From Elusimicrobium sp. An273 (GTDB lineage Bacteria > Elusimicrobiota > Elusimicrobia > Elusimicrobiales > Elusimicrobiaceae), in contig NZ_NFJD01000001.1 of the NCBI RefSeq assembly GCF_002159705.1, positions 434,001 through 498,000 of the forward strand: DNA of 64,000 bases, given 5' to 3'. The position numbers and the translations under genes were made by a program. Positions 18,244-26,460 of the stretch are shown piece by piece. The notes under the pieces were generated by a model, which was not told the origin of the DNA, made no database searches, and worked only from the letters and a program-made list of their open reading frames with translations. Position 1 is the stretch's first letter; each line of letters begins with the position of its first letter.

Positions 18244-21200
18244 TTACTGGGCCGGGGCGGCATCGTCCAAATTCCCCGCGGGAGGGTTCTTGCCGCCGCG
18301 TTTAAAAAGTTTCTTTACGCCCTTCCACAACCGTTTCGCTTCGTACTTCAACTCTTTTACGATCGTGGAGTTTTTCGTCATGCCCGGCGTCAGCACCAAG
18401 CTGGCCCCCAACGCCGCCCCCGCATACAACAGGGAGGACGCGTCAAACCCGGTCATCGAGGCCAAATAGCCGGCCGGAATAGCGCCTAACCCGCCCAGCG
18501 CCATCGTCAGCGCCAGAATAGAGGAGAGCTCGCGGTTCTGCTTCGGATATTTATTCATAATGTAATCATACATTTGGGTAAAGAAGTTTCCCACCCCAAA
18601 GCTGGCTACCGCTGCGCCCGTGATCATCTGCGCCACGCTGTCCCCGGCCGTGGCCATGACCAGCGTGCCCAAGGCAGAGAGCGCCGAGCAGAAGATGTAC
18701 ATGCTGTCTGCACTGATCCGGCGGCTGATGATATTGCCGCCCAAACGGCCGGCAATCAGCGGTACATACAGCGAGCACGCAATCAGGAAGTTGGCCAGTT
18801 CGCCCTGGTTAATTAATTGCTTCATCACGCTGGCGAACGAGCTGGAGATGACGAACTCGTGCACCGTGGCAAGCGTCATGGCGGAGGACAAGGCCAGCAC
18901 GCCCGGCGCTTTTAACATTTTTAAGATGTTGCCCAGCGTATTTTCCTGCACCGCCAAGGAATGTTTAATCTGCCCGGTAATTTCTTTGACGCGGGCCGGA
19001 TCCATGGCATATTCATTGGAAAGTTTGTTTTCTAATTTTTGCAGGAAGTTTTTCTTTTCTTTGGCGTACAAATCGGCTTTTTTCTGGCCCGGATTTAATT
19101 TCACGTCGGCAAAGACCAACGCGTCCAGCGCGTCTTTAAAGGCGCGGGCGGCGTCGTCAATTTGCGTAGACGAAATTTTGCCTTTGACGCCGGCCAAGGC
19201 TTTTGCGCCCGAATGCAGGGCCAATTCCAAATTCTTTTTGCTCTGTTCCAAATTCTTGGCGGAATACGCGTCGCGCAGTTTGGCGCGCCACACTTTCCAG
19301 GCCACCACCCCGCTGTATACCGCATAAATCGGGAAGCTGATGGAGTAGTCAATTCCCAAATCCACCCCGGTCGCCAGCAGGATTCCGTGGTTAATTAAGT
19401 ACGGCGAAGCCAAGAAGGCCAACGTACCCACGTTTTTATAAACGAAGCTCAAGTTGTACAGCACAACGTCTTTTAAACTGACTTCGGACTTCTTGGTAAA
19501 GAATTCTTTTAACCGCAGTCCCATTTGAGCAAAACCGTGTTTTTGTTCGGCCGTGAATTCCGTTTCGGAGGCTTTGACCGCTTCCTTGGCGTCATTTAAA
19601 ATCACTTCGCCGCGGTTGGCGCGGATGAGCATGTTGGAAACCAGCTGTTTTAAAATGCTCGAACCGCTCATCAAAAACAAGGCCGTAATGAACAGCCCTT
19701 TGGAAACCGGCCCCAGCGTCAGTCCTTCTACAAAACCGTAGAAACCGCCGGCACTGGCCAACACCCCCGCCGCGGAGGACATCGCCAACGAAAGCACCAT
19801 CAGTTTCTTTTCCCCGTATTTCTTTAAAACAGGAGTCAGCAAAGAAGCCAAGCCCGGCAAAATGTAGTTAATCGTAAACATCATGCTGTTTGCCGCGCTT
19901 ACTTCCATCCCCAAAGAGCCGTTGACCATCGGCCCCATGGTTTTGCCGAGGCTAACGTTGGTCAGCGAAGCATCCCGCATAATCAGGTCGGCACGGTTGC
20001 GGGTCGGATGCACCGACACATTAAAAGAGGTCGGGCTAAAACGCAGTACTTCTACAAAATTGGCAATTTGATTTTTGGGCAGGCGCACATAAAAGCCTTT
20101 CAAGGCCGTCGGCTGTGTGGCACCCGGTTTAAGCAGGCCCAAGGCGCCGTTCTCCATCACCACCATTTTGGCATTTTCCACATAGGCTTTTACCGGCATT
20201 TCCACTTCCAAGGGAAGCTCTTTGCCGCTTAAGAAATCATAGACGGGAAGCTTAACCGACTTGTACACCACGTCCGGCGTACTTTCCAGTTTCAGATTGA
20301 ATTTTTCAATTCCAGTCGCTTGAATTAAATCCGCCAAAGCGCCTACTTGGTTGCGCTGCAAGCGCATATAGAAATGCGCCATGCGCAGGGGTTCCTGCTC
20401 TTGGTTGCGCAGCTCCGCCACATAGCCGTGTTTGAAATCCGAATGGGCCGCAAAAGCAATGCGGTTGTACCCTTTTACACGGAAGCGGTTGCTGATTTCC
20501 AAATTGACCGGCAGGATTTTTTCTACGCCCTGTTCATCAACCAGCGTCAGCTTAAACCCTTTTTCAGATACCGGGATAAATCCCGTTTCATTGGCGCCCA
20601 TGACCTCATCGGCCGAGGCCGGCGCTTCCGGAGAGCGCAAATTGCTGAATACTTCGTGAATTTCGGAATCGTCATGCAGGCCGGGCTCTTCGTGCGGGGC
20701 ACTGGGCAGAGCCGGCTCCTTTTTCCCCCATTTGCCGCGCAGCCAAGAAGCGGCTTTTTTAAACAGTTTGCCGGCTTCAAATACGGGCAGCCCGCTGTAT
20801 AAGGTGCCAGAGGAAGAGGAAGGCGTGCTTTTGGCAAAGAATTGTACCGTTTTTTGCTGTACTTGAGTGGGAGCCGGGGCGGGTTGTTCGGCTGCCGCCG
20901 TACCGCCGGGCAGGGTAATGGGCGAAACATTTAAATCGGCTGCGGGCAGTGCAACTTGCGGCAGGGAAATATCCAACGCCGCCATTGGCTCCGGCGCGGC
21001 GGCCTTTTGAGCGGAAGCCGTTTCTGCCGGCGTACCCAGCGAAAGCCATTTATCCGTCGCTTCGGAAGAAGCTTTGGCATTGAGGGCGTTGGGCTGGCAG
21101 CCGGCCCGCAGGAAAACGGCTAAAGCGTCGTCTTCCGCACTGGGGGCAACGGCTCCGTCCGCCACGGAAATCTGTACTCCTTTTTCGTGGGCACGGGCGG

Positions 21201-22050
21201 CTACATCTTTCCAAAACGGGCCTTGCGCTTTGACCAACGCGGCCAATTCCTGCAGTTCTTTATAGGCCCCTTGGCGCAGCAATCCGCGGGCGGCAATGCG
21301 CTGCGCCGCGTCTTTAAAAACGGAAGAGGAAGCTTGTTTATAAAAAGCCAACAGGCTCGCCCCGTCCTCCGCTCCGCCTAAAAGCCCTAACGCCGCCGCA
21401 GAAGACAGCGCCTGCTGGCTTTGGCTGACGATTTGGTAAGAGGGATGTTCCGGGGTGCGGGCAATTTTCAGCAAGGTGTTTAAATCCGCTTGGGGCAGCT
21501 GGGCAAAAGCGCCGCCGTTGTTGGCTAAATCCGTGCGGTAAAATTGTACGGCTTGGGCCACTTGGGCTTTGTCCGCCCCGCCTTTTAAAGCAACGGTTAC
21601 AAATTCATTGCGAAGGAGTCCTTCCCGGAAAGACGGTTTGGGGTAGCTTAAAATACGGCTGGCCAGCCCGTCTGTTTGGCCGGCCGCAACCAAGGCCCGG
21701 ATCTCTTTGCCGCTGACGGTTAATTGCTGCCGAACCGAGCGGTCTACATTAAGGCGCAGCTGAGAGACATCATAAGAGGGAAGAGGAGATGCAACGGAAA
21801 CAGACGGAAAAGCGGATTTAGCAGCCGAAGAAACGGGAACCGCCGCCGCATGGGCCGCGGCAGCCGAGACTCCCTTCTGCACCAATTTGCCGGGCAGGGC
21901 TTTCCCCGCGGTAACAGCGGCGCTTTTTGCTCCGCTTTGCGTTAAGCCCTTAACTACTTGCCGGCCGGCCGGAACGAGCTGGGCCAGCGACGGAGTAACG
22001 CTGCTGACCAACAGACTGATGCTTAAAATGGCTGCTAGTATTTTGTTCAT
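18244..22050 (-). CDS. Giant exported fusion: helical repeats, duplicated beta-domain and MFS-like transporter
   Basis: 1268 residues. A signal peptide (1-24, ending SLAQ) leads to an Ala-rich stretch, a helical repeat region at about 100-295 (HEAT-like by eye), a Pro/Ala/Ser linker (300-490), then a tandem duplicated domain. Its two copies contain HFYMRLQRNQVGALADLI (559-576) and GFYVRLPKNQIANFVEVL (652-669). From about 718 to 1222 there are 10-12 membrane helices with an MFS-like layout and a long helical loop at 920-1045. The tail is Lys-rich. Start has GAGGAA 7 nt upstream. The membrane part suggests transport, substrate unknown. Its leader carries an operator, a promoter and a terminator hairpin. 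Confidence 0.8.
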   Translation of the reverse strand: MNKILAAILSISLLVSSVTPSLAQLVPAGRQVVKGLTQSGAKSAAVTAGKALPGKLVQKGVSAAAAHAAAVPVSSAAKSAFPSVSVASPLPSYDVSQLRLNVDRSVRQQLTVSGKEIRALVAAGQTDGLASRILSYPKPSFREGLLRNEFVTVALKGGADKAQVAQAVQFYRTDLANNGGAFAQLPQADLNTLLKIARTPEHPSYQIVSQSQQALSSAAALGLLGGAEDGASLLAFYKQASSSVFKDAAQRIAARGLLRQGAYKELQELAALVKAQGPFWKDVAARAHEKGVQISVADGAVAPSAEDDALAVFLRAGCQPNALNAKASSEATDKWLSLGTPAETASAQKAAAPEPMAALDISLPQVALPAADLNVSPITLPGGTAAAEQPAPAPTQVQQKTVQFFAKSTPSSSSGTLYSGLPVFEAGKLFKKAASWLRGKWGKKEPALPSAPHEEPGLHDDSEIHEVFSNLRSPEAPASADEVMGANETGFIPVSEKGFKLTLVDEQGVEKILPVNLEISNRFRVKGYNRIAFAAHSDFKHGYVAELRNQEQEPLRMAHFYMRLQRNQVGALADLIQATGIEKFNLKLESTPDVVYKSVKLPVYDFLSGKELPLEVEMPVKAYVENAKMVVMENGALGLLKPGATQPTALKGFYVRLPKNQIANFVEVLRFSPTSFNVSVHPTRNRADLIMRDASLTNVSLGKTMGPMVNGSLGMEVSAANSMMFTINYILPGLASLLTPVLKKYGEKKLMVLSLAMSSAAGVLASAGGFYGFVEGLTLGPVSKGLFITALFLMSGSSILKQLVSNMLIRANRGEVILNDAKEAVKASETEFTAEQKHGFAQMGLRLKEFFTKKSEVSLKDVVLYNLSFVYKNVGTLAFLASPYLINHGILLATGVDLGIDYSISFPIYAVYSGVVAWKVWRAKLRDAYSAKNLEQSKKNLELALHSGAKALAGVKGKISSTQIDDAARAFKDALDALVFADVKLNPGQKKADLYAKEKKNFLQKLENKLSNEYAMDPARVKEITGQIKHSLAVQENTLGNILKMLKAPGVLALSSAMTLATVHEFVISSSFASVMKQLINQGELANFLIACSLYVPLIAGRLGGNIISRRISADSMYIFCSALSALGTLVMATAGDSVAQMITGAAVASFGVGNFFTQMYDYIMNKYPKQNRELSSILALTMALGGLGAIPAGYLASMTGFDASSLLYAGAALGASLVLTPGMTKNSTIVKELKYEAKRLWKGVKKLFKRGGKNPPAGNLDDAAPAQ

Positions 22051-22075
22051 AGAAGATTCCTCTTTGCTCTCTCCT

Positions 22076-22330
22076 TTAATTATGAGTTAAATAACGACAA
22101 AAAAATAGGGCCAAAAGACCTATATTTTTTCGGTTTTTGGCCCTATGTAAAACTGGGACTGACAGACACTGCAAATAAATAGAATAGGAAACGGCTTGAA
22201 TATTTCTGAAAATCTGGGAAAAACGGGAAGCAAACGGAAAAGGGAAAACGGCAACGGATGCCGCCGTCTGCGGCTTGAGCCGCTGGGGCAAGCACTGGCA
22301 CGCAAATTGGGTATGATTGCTGCAGTACAT
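22076..22330 (-). CDS. Candidate leader ORF upstream of the fusion gene
   Basis: 84 codons, ATG at 22330 with AAAGGAG 7 nt upstream, about 25 nt downstream of the predicted transcription start. It ends 25 nt before the start of the fusion gene and runs through the terminator hairpin at 22099-22146. The composition is odd (many Cys, Phe, Ser and Arg) and no family is recognised. It may be a real leader peptide acting on the hairpin, or chance. Overlapping frames here are less well placed. Confidence 0.35.
   Translation of the reverse strand: MYCSNHTQFACQCLPQRLKPQTAASVAVFPFPFASRFSQIFRNIQAVSYSIYLQCLSVPVLHRAKNRKNIGLLALFFCRYLTHN
22099..22146 (-). terminator. Terminator or attenuator hairpin in the leader of the fusion gene
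   Basis: Perfect 12-bp stem 22105-22116 with 22135-22146, 18-nt loop, followed in the minus direction by seven T. It sits between the predicted promoter and the start of the fusion gene, so it would stop transcription before the gene unless relieved. Confidence 0.65.
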
Positions 22331-22361
22331 TCACAAACTCCTTTTATCCTTCTCCACAGAT

Positions 22362-22423
22362 ATTATAATAAACTTATCTATCCCCCCTCAACCGAATAAA
22401 AGACCTATTTTTGCTTTAGGCCT
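22362..22423 (-). promoter_or_regulatory. Operator plus promoter of the giant fusion gene
   Basis: Minus strand: -35 TTGAGG (22386-22391), 18-bp spacer, -10 TATAAT (22362-22367). A dyad of 8-bp half-sites 7 bp apart covers 22401-22423: ATAGGTCT next to the promoter and an imperfect inverted copy further out. ATAGGTCT lies exactly 9 nt from the -35 box, as it does before the gene at 24322-24999. Confidence 0.6.
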
Positions 22424-22448
22424 TTTGGGTTAGCTGCCGTCGGAGCAT

Positions 22449-22477
22449 AAAAAAGCCCCGGCCAAAACCGGGGCTTT
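22449..22477 (-). terminator. Intrinsic terminator of coaD
   Basis: Ten-bp stem 22452-22461 with 22468-22477, T run in the minus direction. Confidence 0.88.
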
Positions 22478-22483
22478 CAAAAC

Positions 22484-22966
22484 TTAAAATCGTTTTTTCC
22501 GCTGCAGGGCCTCCGCCACCCCGGGCGGCACCAGCGCACTTACGTCCGCCCCGTAGGAAAAAGCTTCCCGCACCGCCGAGGAACTTAAAAACGCATATTC
22601 GGGCCGGCCGGGCAAAAAGACGGTCTCCGCCGAGGCGTAAAATTGTTTATTGTAAAAGGCGTTTACCAACTCATGCTCCAAATCCCCTTCGCCGCGCAGG
22701 CCGCGCACCAATACTTTCAGCCCGTTCTTTTTTAAATAGTCCGTCAGCAACCCCTCGGTCGCCTCCACCCGGACGTTTTCCTCCCCTTGCAGGGCTTGGC
22801 GCAGCAGTTCCACCCGTTCTTGCGCCGTAAAAAGCGGCCGCTTGCAGGCATTGGGCATCACCAGCACAATCACGGCGCCAAACACGTCCCGTGCGCGGCG
22901 GATAATATCCATATGTCCGTTGGTAACGGGGTCAAAACTTCCGGCATATACGGCGGGGGTCAGCAT
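22484..22966 (-). CDS. coaD: Phosphopantetheine adenylyltransferase
   Basis: 160 residues, typical CoaD length. Catalyses the fourth step of coenzyme A synthesis, ATP plus 4'-phosphopantetheine to dephospho-CoA. GSFDPVTNGH (nucleotidyltransferase T/HxGH motif) and VRGLRGEGDLEHE are seen, with the C-terminal SSSAVREAFSYG. AGGAG lies 7 nt before the ATG. Divergent from dgt. A second CoA-pathway gene (coaW) is at 55661. Confidence 0.96.
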   Translation of the reverse strand: MLTPAVYAGSFDPVTNGHMDIIRRARDVFGAVIVLVMPNACKRPLFTAQERVELLRQALQGEENVRVEATEGLLTDYLKKNGLKVLVRGLRGEGDLEHELVNAFYNKQFYASAETVFLPGRPEYAFLSSSAVREAFSYGADVSALVPPGVAEALQRKKRF

Positions 22967-23007
22967 ATTTTCTCCTGTCTGTCTTCTATCTGCCTTCTAT
23001 ATTATGG

Positions 23008-23019
23008 TATCATAATTTT
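23008..23019 (+). promoter_or_regulatory. dgt -10 box, leaderless type
   Basis: TATCAT at 23008-23013, 6 nt before the ATG; no Shine-Dalgarno sequence is possible if transcription starts at the usual distance. Confidence 0.4.
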
Positions 23020-24141
23020 ATGATAAAAAATCCGTTCCCCAATGAAATTTATTTGGCCCGCACCCATGCCCATACGCCCGACTTGCGCGATGAGTATTTC
23101 CGCGACCAGACCAAAATCATTCATTCGCTCCCGTTTCGACGCCTGAAACACAAAACGCAGGTCTTCTTTGCGCCCAACAACGACCACATCTGCACCCGCA
23201 TCGAACACGTGCTGCACGTGGCCACTATCGCCGCCACCATTTGCCGCGGCTTAAACAAAAGCGGGAACTGGGAACTGAGCGAAGATATGGCCTATGCCAT
23301 CGGGCTGGGGCACGATATCGGGCATGCGCCCTTCGGGCACGAAGGGGAACGCGCGATTGACGCCTGCATCCGCCCCAAACGTTTTCTGCACGAGCTCAAC
23401 AGCTACCGGGTGGTGGAACATCTGGCCAACTACGGGGAAGGATTGAATTTAACGTTTGCCGTCAAAGACGGCATCATCTGCCACTGCGGGGAAGATTTTG
23501 CCAACAATAAACTCCGCCCCGCGGACAAGCCCAACGATTTGGAAAAAATTACCGGCCGCAACCAAATGCCTTCCACCTATGAGGGCTGCATTGTGCGCCT
23601 GTCGGACAAAATCGCCTACTTGGGCCGGGATATTGAAGACGCCATTAAAGCCGATTTGATTACGACCAACGACATCCCCAAAAACGTGCGGGAAGAAATC
23701 GGCACCTCCAACGGGGAAATTATCAACACCCTTACCTTGGATTTAATCAATCATTCCAAGGATAAGGATTTTATCGGATTTTCGGACGACAAGTTTGCCC
23801 TACTCTCCCAGCTGCGCACATTCAACTACGAACGCATCTACCACAACGAGCAAATGCGCCAGCGCAAGGAAACCATAGACAAATGTATCCGCGATTTGTT
23901 TGACTACTTCCGCACCATTTTTAACCGCTACGGCTTTGATTACGAAGCTTATGCCAAGGAAGGCAAAAACACCGCCAAAAGCTTTGCCAATTACATGAAG
24001 TCCATGACCAAGGTCTACCACCAAGATCCCGCCCAGATAGACACGGCCATCGCCGATTATATCGCCGGGATGACCGATTCGTTTGCCTTAAGCGTGATGG
24101 AAGACGTGATTTTGCCCAACTCCATTAAATTCTTCAGCTAA
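23020..24141 (+). CDS. dgt: HD-domain deoxyguanosinetriphosphate triphosphohydrolase-like protein
   Basis: 373 residues. The HD-domain metal motif is spread as RIEHVLHV (first His) and GLGHDIGHAPFGHEGE (His-Asp and following His), the pattern of dNTP triphosphohydrolases. These cleave dNTP to nucleoside and tripolyphosphate and balance nucleotide pools. The early RRLKHKTQVF region is also typical of the family. The gene stands alone; the 180 bp after it hold only the terminator of the opposite gene. Confidence 0.9.
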   Translation: MIKNPFPNEIYLARTHAHTPDLRDEYFRDQTKIIHSLPFRRLKHKTQVFFAPNNDHICTRIEHVLHVATIAATICRGLNKSGNWELSEDMAYAIGLGHDIGHAPFGHEGERAIDACIRPKRFLHELNSYRVVEHLANYGEGLNLTFAVKDGIICHCGEDFANNKLRPADKPNDLEKITGRNQMPSTYEGCIVRLSDKIAYLGRDIEDAIKADLITTNDIPKNVREEIGTSNGEIINTLTLDLINHSKDKDFIGFSDDKFALLSQLRTFNYERIYHNEQMRQRKETIDKCIRDLFDYFRTIFNRYGFDYEAYAKEGKNTAKSFANYMKSMTKVYHQDPAQIDTAIADYIAGMTDSFALSVMEDVILPNSIKFFS

Positions 24142-24269
24142 AGCGCATCCGAAAATTCGTACGAAACCCTATTTTCGCCGCGCAAACCGTCCGGCGCGGA
24201 TTTGCCTGTGAGTTGTTGGCAAATTTGCCGCACATACGGCTGTTCCCCGGAAAGACAAAGCCATATAAA

Positions 24270-24302
24270 AAAGGAACACCTCCGGAGGGGTACCGGAGGT
24301 GT
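24270..24302 (-). terminator. Intrinsic terminator of the ankyrin-like gene
   Basis: Ten-bp stem 24276-24285 with 24293-24302 and a 7-nt loop; the minus-strand continuation is TCC followed by six T. Confidence 0.75.
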
Positions 24303-24321
24303 GGGGGGGATGAAATCGGTT

Positions 24322-24999
24322 TTATAAATAGGGCGCGTTATTTTGGAAGAAAGCAATCACTTGCGCCATACCGGGGGCGGAGGCATTATCCCGCGCCGCT
24401 TGGGCAATAGTGCGGCCGCTGGCGTCTTTGCTCATTTCCACCACCACAGCAGCTTCCGTTTTGGCCACTTCGGCAATTAAACCGCCTTTGTTTAATTTGG
24501 TTTTTACCGTCATCATTTTGTCGTACATATCCGTATACGGAAAAGCAATGCGGAAGGTATCGGCGCGGCCGTAATTAATCTGAGCCTGAACCGGCGTCTC
24601 GCCCAGCTGATTGCGCTGGTTCATCATTTGGCGGATTTTGATTTTATAATCGCCGGGATAGAAATCGCGCAGTACGCGGGCCAAGGCCTGAAATGTTTGG
24701 GCGTTGCGCGCCACATGAAAAACATTGTTCCCGTTTTTGCCGGTGCGCAGCAGGAAAGAACCGTTGGCCGCGCGTTTACCATAGCGCAAAATCGCGCTTA
24801 CGTCCCCGTTCTGGGCTGCCGTAAAAACAGGCGTATCGCCAAATTCATTTTCTTTATTCAAATCGGCAGAAGAAAGGGCACGGGTCAGGTATTCGTGCAC
24901 CAATTGCTGACGGCGTTCCTGGCGAGCATCCCGCGTCGGCGCCGCGTTTACCACCGAAACCATCAAACAAGCGATCAAAATAAAAAGAATGTTTTTCAT
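24322..24999 (-). CDS. Exported ankyrin-repeat-like protein
   Basis: 225 residues. A signal peptide (MKNILFILIACLMVSVVNA) is followed by about four degenerate ankyrin-type repeats: NEFGDTPVFTAAQNGDVSAI, GKNGNNVFHVARNAQTFQAL, NQLGETPVQAQINYGRADTF and DASGRTIAQAARDNA. The repeats usually bind other proteins, here outside the inner membrane. GAGG lies 5 nt before the ATG. Its promoter region matches that of the giant fusion gene, so the two are probably controlled together. Confidence 0.75.
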   Translation of the reverse strand: MKNILFILIACLMVSVVNAAPTRDARQERRQQLVHEYLTRALSSADLNKENEFGDTPVFTAAQNGDVSAILRYGKRAANGSFLLRTGKNGNNVFHVARNAQTFQALARVLRDFYPGDYKIKIRQMMNQRNQLGETPVQAQINYGRADTFRIAFPYTDMYDKMMTVKTKLNKGGLIAEVAKTEAAVVVEMSKDASGRTIAQAARDNASAPGMAQVIAFFQNNAPYL

Positions 25000-25035
25000 A
25001 ATTACCTCTTACTTTAGTATCTCTTTTTCGCCGCA

Positions 25036-25097
25036 GTTTTACGAGGGTCTTTGGGCCTATTTCAAGCGGAATTTAGACCTATCTTTTTTCTGGGTCT
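25036..25097 (-). promoter_or_regulatory. Operator plus promoter of the ankyrin-like gene
   Basis: Minus strand: -35 TTGAAA (25060-25065), 18-bp spacer, -10 TAAAAC (25036-25041). A dyad at 25075-25097 has the half-site ATAGGTCT 9 nt from the -35 box and an imperfect inverted half-site 7 bp further out. Arrangement is the same as at 22362-22423. Confidence 0.6.
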
Positions 25098-25103
25098 TCA
25101 CAT

Positions 25104-25135
25104 AAAAAACCGCCTTCCCCGAAGGAAAGGCGGTT
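25104..25135 (-). terminator. Intrinsic terminator of the UlaG-like gene
   Basis: Nine-bp stem 25108-25116 with 25127-25135, T run in the minus direction from 25104-25109. Confidence 0.85.
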
Positions 25136-25153
25136 ACAAACTGTGCCAAGCGT

Positions 25154-25933
25154 TTAGAAAATCAAGGTTTCTCCATCGGCCGGAATAAGCAGTTTGTCCA
25201 AACGGTGCTGCCGGGCAAACGCCGCCAGCTGCGCCCGCGTAACGGACGCATGGCTGACTTCGTCCATATGGCTGGCCACAATCACCGCTTGCGGCGCGGC
25301 TAAGGAGGTTTGCTCCACATCCTGTTCGTCCATAATCAGGCGGTCGCCGCTGGCTACGCGCGCCGCACAGGCATTGACTATCACCACCTCCGGCCGGTAG
25401 GTGTGCAGGGCTTGCTGTACTTCTTCGCAGAAAATTGTGTCTCCCGCCAAATACAGGGTTTTCTCGCCTTCGGCTTTCATCACAACGCCCATTGCGTCAT
25501 ACGGCATGCCCAGCTGCCGGCACGCAGGTTCCACTTTGGTTCTTTCCCCGTGTTGGCCGCGCGTTTTATGCAATGTAACGCCCCGGAACAACGTTCCCCC
25601 CTCGCTTAATACGCTCACGCGCGTAAATCCTTTACCGGCCACATACTTCTGGTCTGCTTCGGACTGGACAAAAAAGGGAATATCTTTTGGCAGGGCTTCT
25701 TCTGCATACGCGTCCCAATGATCCGGGTGGACGTGCGTTAAAATCACGGCGTCCGCCTGTGCAACCGTCTGCGCCGGGAACGGAAGATCCGTGCGGGGCT
25801 GGCGGATTTCCGGATGGATGGCTCCTTCAAAACCGGGCATATATTCCTTGGGCCCCAGCCAAGGATCCACCAAAAATTTTACGTTAGGGTATTCTATCCA
25901 CAGGGTAGCATTGCGGATTTGCGTTATTTTCAT
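25154..25933 (-). CDS. Metallo-beta-lactamase-fold hydrolase (UlaG-like)
   Basis: 259 residues from ATG 25933, chosen because AGGAGG lies 8 nt upstream; the frame is open 61 codons further but that part crosses the promoter. The zinc motif THVHPDHWD is followed by the other ligands in GQHGERT, LAGDTIF and ASHMDEVSH. The substrate is unknown; the superfamily includes lactonases and phosphodiesterases. It is divergent from an HxlR regulator, so it is probably its target. Confidence 0.85.
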   Translation of the reverse strand: MKITQIRNATLWIEYPNVKFLVDPWLGPKEYMPGFEGAIHPEIRQPRTDLPFPAQTVAQADAVILTHVHPDHWDAYAEEALPKDIPFFVQSEADQKYVAGKGFTRVSVLSEGGTLFRGVTLHKTRGQHGERTKVEPACRQLGMPYDAMGVVMKAEGEKTLYLAGDTIFCEEVQQALHTYRPEVVIVNACAARVASGDRLIMDEQDVEQTSLAAPQAVIVASHMDEVSHASVTRAQLAAFARQHRLDKLLIPADGETLIF

Positions 25934-25952
25934 AGGCTTTCCTCCTGCTTTT

Positions 25953-26021
25953 ATAATAGGTATTTTGTGCAGTTTTAGCAAGAATGTACTTTTTTGTACA
26001 ATACTTACTTTTTTGTATAAT
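25953..26021. promoter_or_regulatory. Divergent promoters with tandem operator repeats
   Basis: Minus promoter: -35 TTGCTA (25976-25981), 17-bp spacer, -10 TATTAT (25953-25958). Plus promoter: -35 TTGTAC (25994-25999), 16-bp spacer, -10 TATAAT (26016-26021). A 17-mer beginning TACTTTTTTGTA is repeated at 25987 and 26006 (19-bp period, 16 of 17 matching). Each copy has inverted TAC...GTA ends. The second copy covers the plus -10 box, as expected for autorepression by an HxlR dimer. Confidence 0.65.
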
Positions 26022-26045
26022 AAGGCGTATAAAAGGACTTCCTCT

Positions 26046-26429
26046 ATGAAAAAGAAAAAGCAAGAATATAAGTGCCCGCTGGAAGCCACCATGGACATTA
26101 TCGGCGGGAAATACAAAGGAATTATTTTAGGATATTTAATCGGCCGGAAGCTGCGCTACAGCGAACTGCAAAAATTGGTTTCGCAGGCTACGCCCAAAAT
26201 GCTGATCCAGCAACTGAAGGAATTGGAGGCCGACGGCATGATTGTGCGCAAGCTCTACCCTGTCGTACCGCCCAAAACGGAGTATTCCCTCTCGGCCCGC
26301 GGCAAAACGATGATCCCTATTATCAAAGCGCTTAATTTGTGGGGCATACGCTACTTAAAAGAGGAAAGTATTCCCTGTAAATACAACCTGGATGACTTAT
26401 CCGAAACGGCAAAGAAATTATTCCAATAA
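26046..26429 (+). CDS. HxlR-family transcriptional regulator
   Basis: 127 residues, a winged helix with dimerising helices. The family signature CPLEATMDIIGGKYKGII is at residues 9-26; the Cys at this position senses oxidants or electrophiles in several known members (YodB, HypR). The start is the ATG at 26046 with AAGGA upstream; a much longer open frame is an artefact crossing the divergent gene. Tandem operator-like repeats lie directly upstream. Confidence 0.9.
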   Translation: MKKKKQEYKCPLEATMDIIGGKYKGIILGYLIGRKLRYSELQKLVSQATPKMLIQQLKELEADGMIVRKLYPVVPPKTEYSLSARGKTMIPIIKALNLWGIRYLKEESIPCKYNLDDLSETAKKLFQ

Positions 26430-26457
26430 AAAACCCGGAACATTGTTCCGGGTTTTT
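26428..26457. terminator. Bidirectional terminator between hxlR-type gene and tRNA-Gly
   Basis: Thirteen-bp stem 26429-26441 with 26445-26457, loop ATT, A and T runs on the two sides. Confidence 0.9.
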
Positions 26458-26460
26458 AAA

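Noticed and set aside
24142-24321. Short plus-strand frames after dgt
   Set aside because: They run over the terminator of the opposite gene and lack a start signal.
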